DNA from: Gammaproteobacteria bacterium
GTDB lineage: Bacteria; Pseudomonadota; Gammaproteobacteria; Pseudomonadales; Pseudohongiellaceae
Reading direction: 5' to 3'
NCBI GenBank assembly: GCA_002711845.1
Contig: PASF01000001.1
Span: 186,001 to 250,000 of the forward strand
DNA: 64,000 nt
In this document: piece after piece, positions 62,270 to 64,000 of the stretch
Numbering within the stretch: position 1 is the stretch's first letter
Layout: every line of letters starts with the position of its first letter
Position numbers and translations under genes: made by a program
The notes under the pieces: model-generated
Seen by the model: only the letters and a program-made list of their open reading frames with translations
Told to the model about the DNA's origin: nothing
The model's database searches: none

Positions 62270-63013
62270 TCACCATGTAATGGATTTGCCTGCATAGTCG
62301 AGATAGCTGGCGTCGCCATCGACGGGCAGATCTGACGAAATCGTGAGTAAGCGTTCGGCCACAAAATCGGGGCTGAACAGCTTGTCCTCCGGGACGTTGC
62401 GTTGAAACGGCTTTGACAGACCGGTATCCACCGTGCCCGGGTGAAACGCTATCAGTTTGACATTGGGGGCGCGGCGCGCGTATTCAATGGCAGCCGTCTT
62501 GATAATCATGTTCAATGCCGCCTTGGATGCCCGGTAGCTGTACCAGCCACCCTTGTGATTGTCGGAGATGCTGCCAACCCGGGCGCTGAGCGTAAACACC
62601 CGACAAGGGTCGCTGCCGCGCACGGCAGGCAGCAGTGCTGACAGCCACAATGCCGGCACCACGGTATTAATACGCAGCACTTCCAGCATGCTGTCCATGT
62701 GCAGGTCCTCGGCGCGTTTCTCCGGCTTGATGGACGCAGTGTGCAGGATGCCGGTGCTGATCACAACCAGGTTGATACGACCCTGCCAGGGCGCAAGCTG
62801 CGTGATCAGACGGGCGATACCGGTCTCCGAGTAGTCACAGGCAAACGCATGCACCCCATCATCTGCGGCCTCGGTCAAATCCTCGGGACGGCGGCAGACC
62901 GCCACAATATCGCGGTCGGGCTGCGCCGCGCGCAAACGCCGGATGACAGCGCTGCCAATGCCGCTGCCGGCGCCGATAATGAGGTTTGCGTGTCGCGGGT
63001 GGTCAGTAGGCAT
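62270..63013 (-). CDS. Short-chain dehydrogenase/reductase (CsgA-like)
   Basis: 247 residues. GAGSGIGSAVIRRL (NAD(P) loop), VISTGILH (in place of NNAG), SARVGSISDN (catalytic Ser), YRASKAALNM (YxxxK). The HKGGWYSYRASKAALN phrase and FHPGTVDTGLSKPFQ are typical of the C-factor/CsgA-like SDR group. Its ATG overlaps the photolyase stop by one base (TGATG). Confidence 0.9.
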   Translation of the reverse strand: MPTDHPRHANLIIGAGSGIGSAVIRRLRAAQPDRDIVAVCRRPEDLTEAADDGVHAFACDYSETGIARLITQLAPWQGRINLVVISTGILHTASIKPEKRAEDLHMDSMLEVLRINTVVPALWLSALLPAVRGSDPCRVFTLSARVGSISDNHKGGWYSYRASKAALNMIIKTAAIEYARRAPNVKLIAFHPGTVDTGLSKPFQRNVPEDKLFSPDFVAERLLTISSDLPVDGDASYLDYAGKSITW

Positions 63014-64000
63014 CACAGATTGTCCAGGTCATTCAGTAAATGGGTGGCGCGCTGCATCAGCGCCTGTTTTTTGTCGTCGGCCATCTTGTCGTAACTGCGA
63101 TAGATCATGGTCATTCTCGGGTTGCTGCTGAAGGACTCGCGGTGACGGTTCATGAAGTGCCAATACAGGCTGTTGAACGGGCAACTGTCGGCATCGGTAC
63201 TGGTCTTTACCGAGTACCGGCAGTGTTTGCAGTAGTCCGACATTTTATTGATGTAATTGCCCGACGCGGCATAGGGCTTGCTGCCCAGCAGACCTTCGTC
63301 TGCATGCATGACCATGCCCAGCGTATTGGGCAGCTCCACCCAGTCGTAGGCATCGGCGTAGACGGCGAGGTACCAGTCGCAAATCTCCTTGGGGATGACA
63401 CCGGTCAGCAGCGCAAAATTGCCGGTGACCATCAGGCGCTGAATATGATGGGCATAGGCGTGCGTCAACGTGTTCTGGAATGCTTCGCGCATACAGTTCA
63501 TGCCGGTGTCGCCGGTCCAGTAGTAAGCGGGCAGCCGGCGCGTGTTGCCCAGGCTGTTGTGGTTGGCATAGGCAGGCATCATCAGCCAGTACAGGCCGCG
63601 CACATACTCGCGCCAACCCAGAATCTGCCGGATAAAACCCTCCGTGGCATTCAGGGGTGCCTGGCCTGCCTGGTAAGCCTCCAGTGCAGCATTGCAGACT
63701 TCGCGGGGACTCAGCAGGCCACAATTGATGCTGGTGGACAGCAGGCTGTGGAACATGAAGGACTCGCCCTGGGTCATGGCATCCTGAAAGTCTCCAAACC
63801 AGGGCAGCCGATTTTTCACAAAATCAGCCAGTGCCTGCCGGGCCTGGTCACGGGTGACCGGCCAGTTGAAGCGGGTCAGTGTACCCGGGTGGTCGGCGAA
63901 ATGCTCCTCGACCAGCGCAAACACCCGGTGATCGTCCTGGCTGTAGGAGAACGCGGGCAGCGCCGGCAACGGCGGCTCTCCCCGATACGGGCGTCGGTTA
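63013..64000 (-). CDS. Iron-sulfur cryptochrome/(6-4) photolyase (5' end missing)
   Basis: The frame is open at the window end, so the N-terminal half (antenna-binding domain) is missing; about 328 C-terminal residues are present. Landmarks: RLPWFGDFQDAM, HSLLSTSINCGLLSP, EGFIRQILGWREYVRGLYW, HHIQRLMVTGNFALL, DWYLAVYADAYDWVELPNT. Four Cys fit the 4Fe-4S cluster of this group: one in GMNCMREAF, two in YCKHCRYS and one in SCPFNSLYWHF. FAD enzyme that repairs UV (6-4) lesions or senses light. Frame continues upstream (RRPYRGEPPLP), so the true start is outside. Confidence 0.93.
   Translation of the reverse strand, partial: NRRPYRGEPPLPALPAFSYSQDDHRVFALVEEHFADHPGTLTRFNWPVTRDQARQALADFVKNRLPWFGDFQDAMTQGESFMFHSLLSTSINCGLLSPREVCNAALEAYQAGQAPLNATEGFIRQILGWREYVRGLYWLMMPAYANHNSLGNTRRLPAYYWTGDTGMNCMREAFQNTLTHAYAHHIQRLMVTGNFALLTGVIPKEICDWYLAVYADAYDWVELPNTLGMVMHADEGLLGSKPYAASGNYINKMSDYCKHCRYSVKTSTDADSCPFNSLYWHFMNRHRESFSSNPRMTMIYRSYDKMADDKKQALMQRATHLLNDLDNL

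Noticed and set aside
1-64000. tRNA, rRNA, insertion sequences, prophage or attachment sites
   Set aside because: I found no cloverleaf-like TTC-G-A-x-TCC arms in intergenic DNA, no rRNA sequence, no transposase or integrase text and no flanking direct repeats.

Overview
The window is a GC-rich, densely coded bacterial chromosome segment with about 60 protein genes, short gaps, many 1-8 bp start/stop overlaps and no rRNA, tRNA, insertion sequence, prophage or CRISPR array that I can see. The gene set (YbbA/YbbP, PdxH, UbiX, Mpl, SlyD, RecQ, TrhO, RimK, OppBCDF, YejB/YejE-type permeases, two TonB-dependent receptors, a DUF3450 protein, an iron-sulfur photolyase) points to a Gammaproteobacterium, probably free-living and aquatic with peptide scavenging. 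The family-level identity is inference; no marker gene settles it.

Layout. 0-3.2 kb: end of an ABC export ATPase (YbbA type) and its FtsX-type permease. 3.2-9.3 kb: housekeeping (MORN protein, pdxH, pyrophosphate-dependent phosphofructokinase, ubiX, mpl, a LON-domain protein). 9.3-13.3 kb: a solitary CheW, two tiny membrane proteins, a secreted trypsin-like protease, Prx5, a dienelactone hydrolase and a small diguanylate cyclase. 13.3-22.8 kb: NUDIX, TonB receptor, SDR, slyD, an intergenic region with two related hairpins, a glyoxalase-fold/aldehyde dehydrogenase pair, an LpxH-like phosphoesterase, an exported helical-repeat protein and an exported peroxiredoxin. 22.8-28.8 kb: DUF3014, recQ, trhO, DUF1653, a lipoprotein, and a secreted protein with a long Ser-Asp-Lys repeat.

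29.1-41.5 kb holds two complete peptide ABC importers in tandem. The first (binding protein-B-C-D-F) has a membrane-anchored binding protein and a permease carrying an inserted fibronectin-III-like domain. The second (B-E-lipoprotein-D-F) is YejABE-like with the usual fused ATPase split in two. 41.5-46 kb: DUF3450 protein, P-type Ca2+ ATPase, rimK. 46.2-50 kb: a TonB receptor/PepSY protein unit behind a perfect 20-bp palindrome, and a PspB-like mini-protein.

50.3-57.2 kb: a three-gene lipid-linked glycan module (GT-C enzyme, GtrB-like transferase, SMR-like flippase), an M16 peptidase pair with one catalytic and one degenerate subunit, and SURF1. 57.2-60.6 kb: an ATP-grasp (RimK-like with N-terminal extension) facing a GNAT-C39 peptidase fusion and an OmpA lipoprotein; this ligase/peptidase pair is the best candidate here for a poorly described peptide-modifying system. 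60.7-64 kb: an overlapping leftward operon of photolyase/cryptochrome (cut by the window end), SDR, lipocalin and FAD oxidoreductase, the composition of a light-response cluster.
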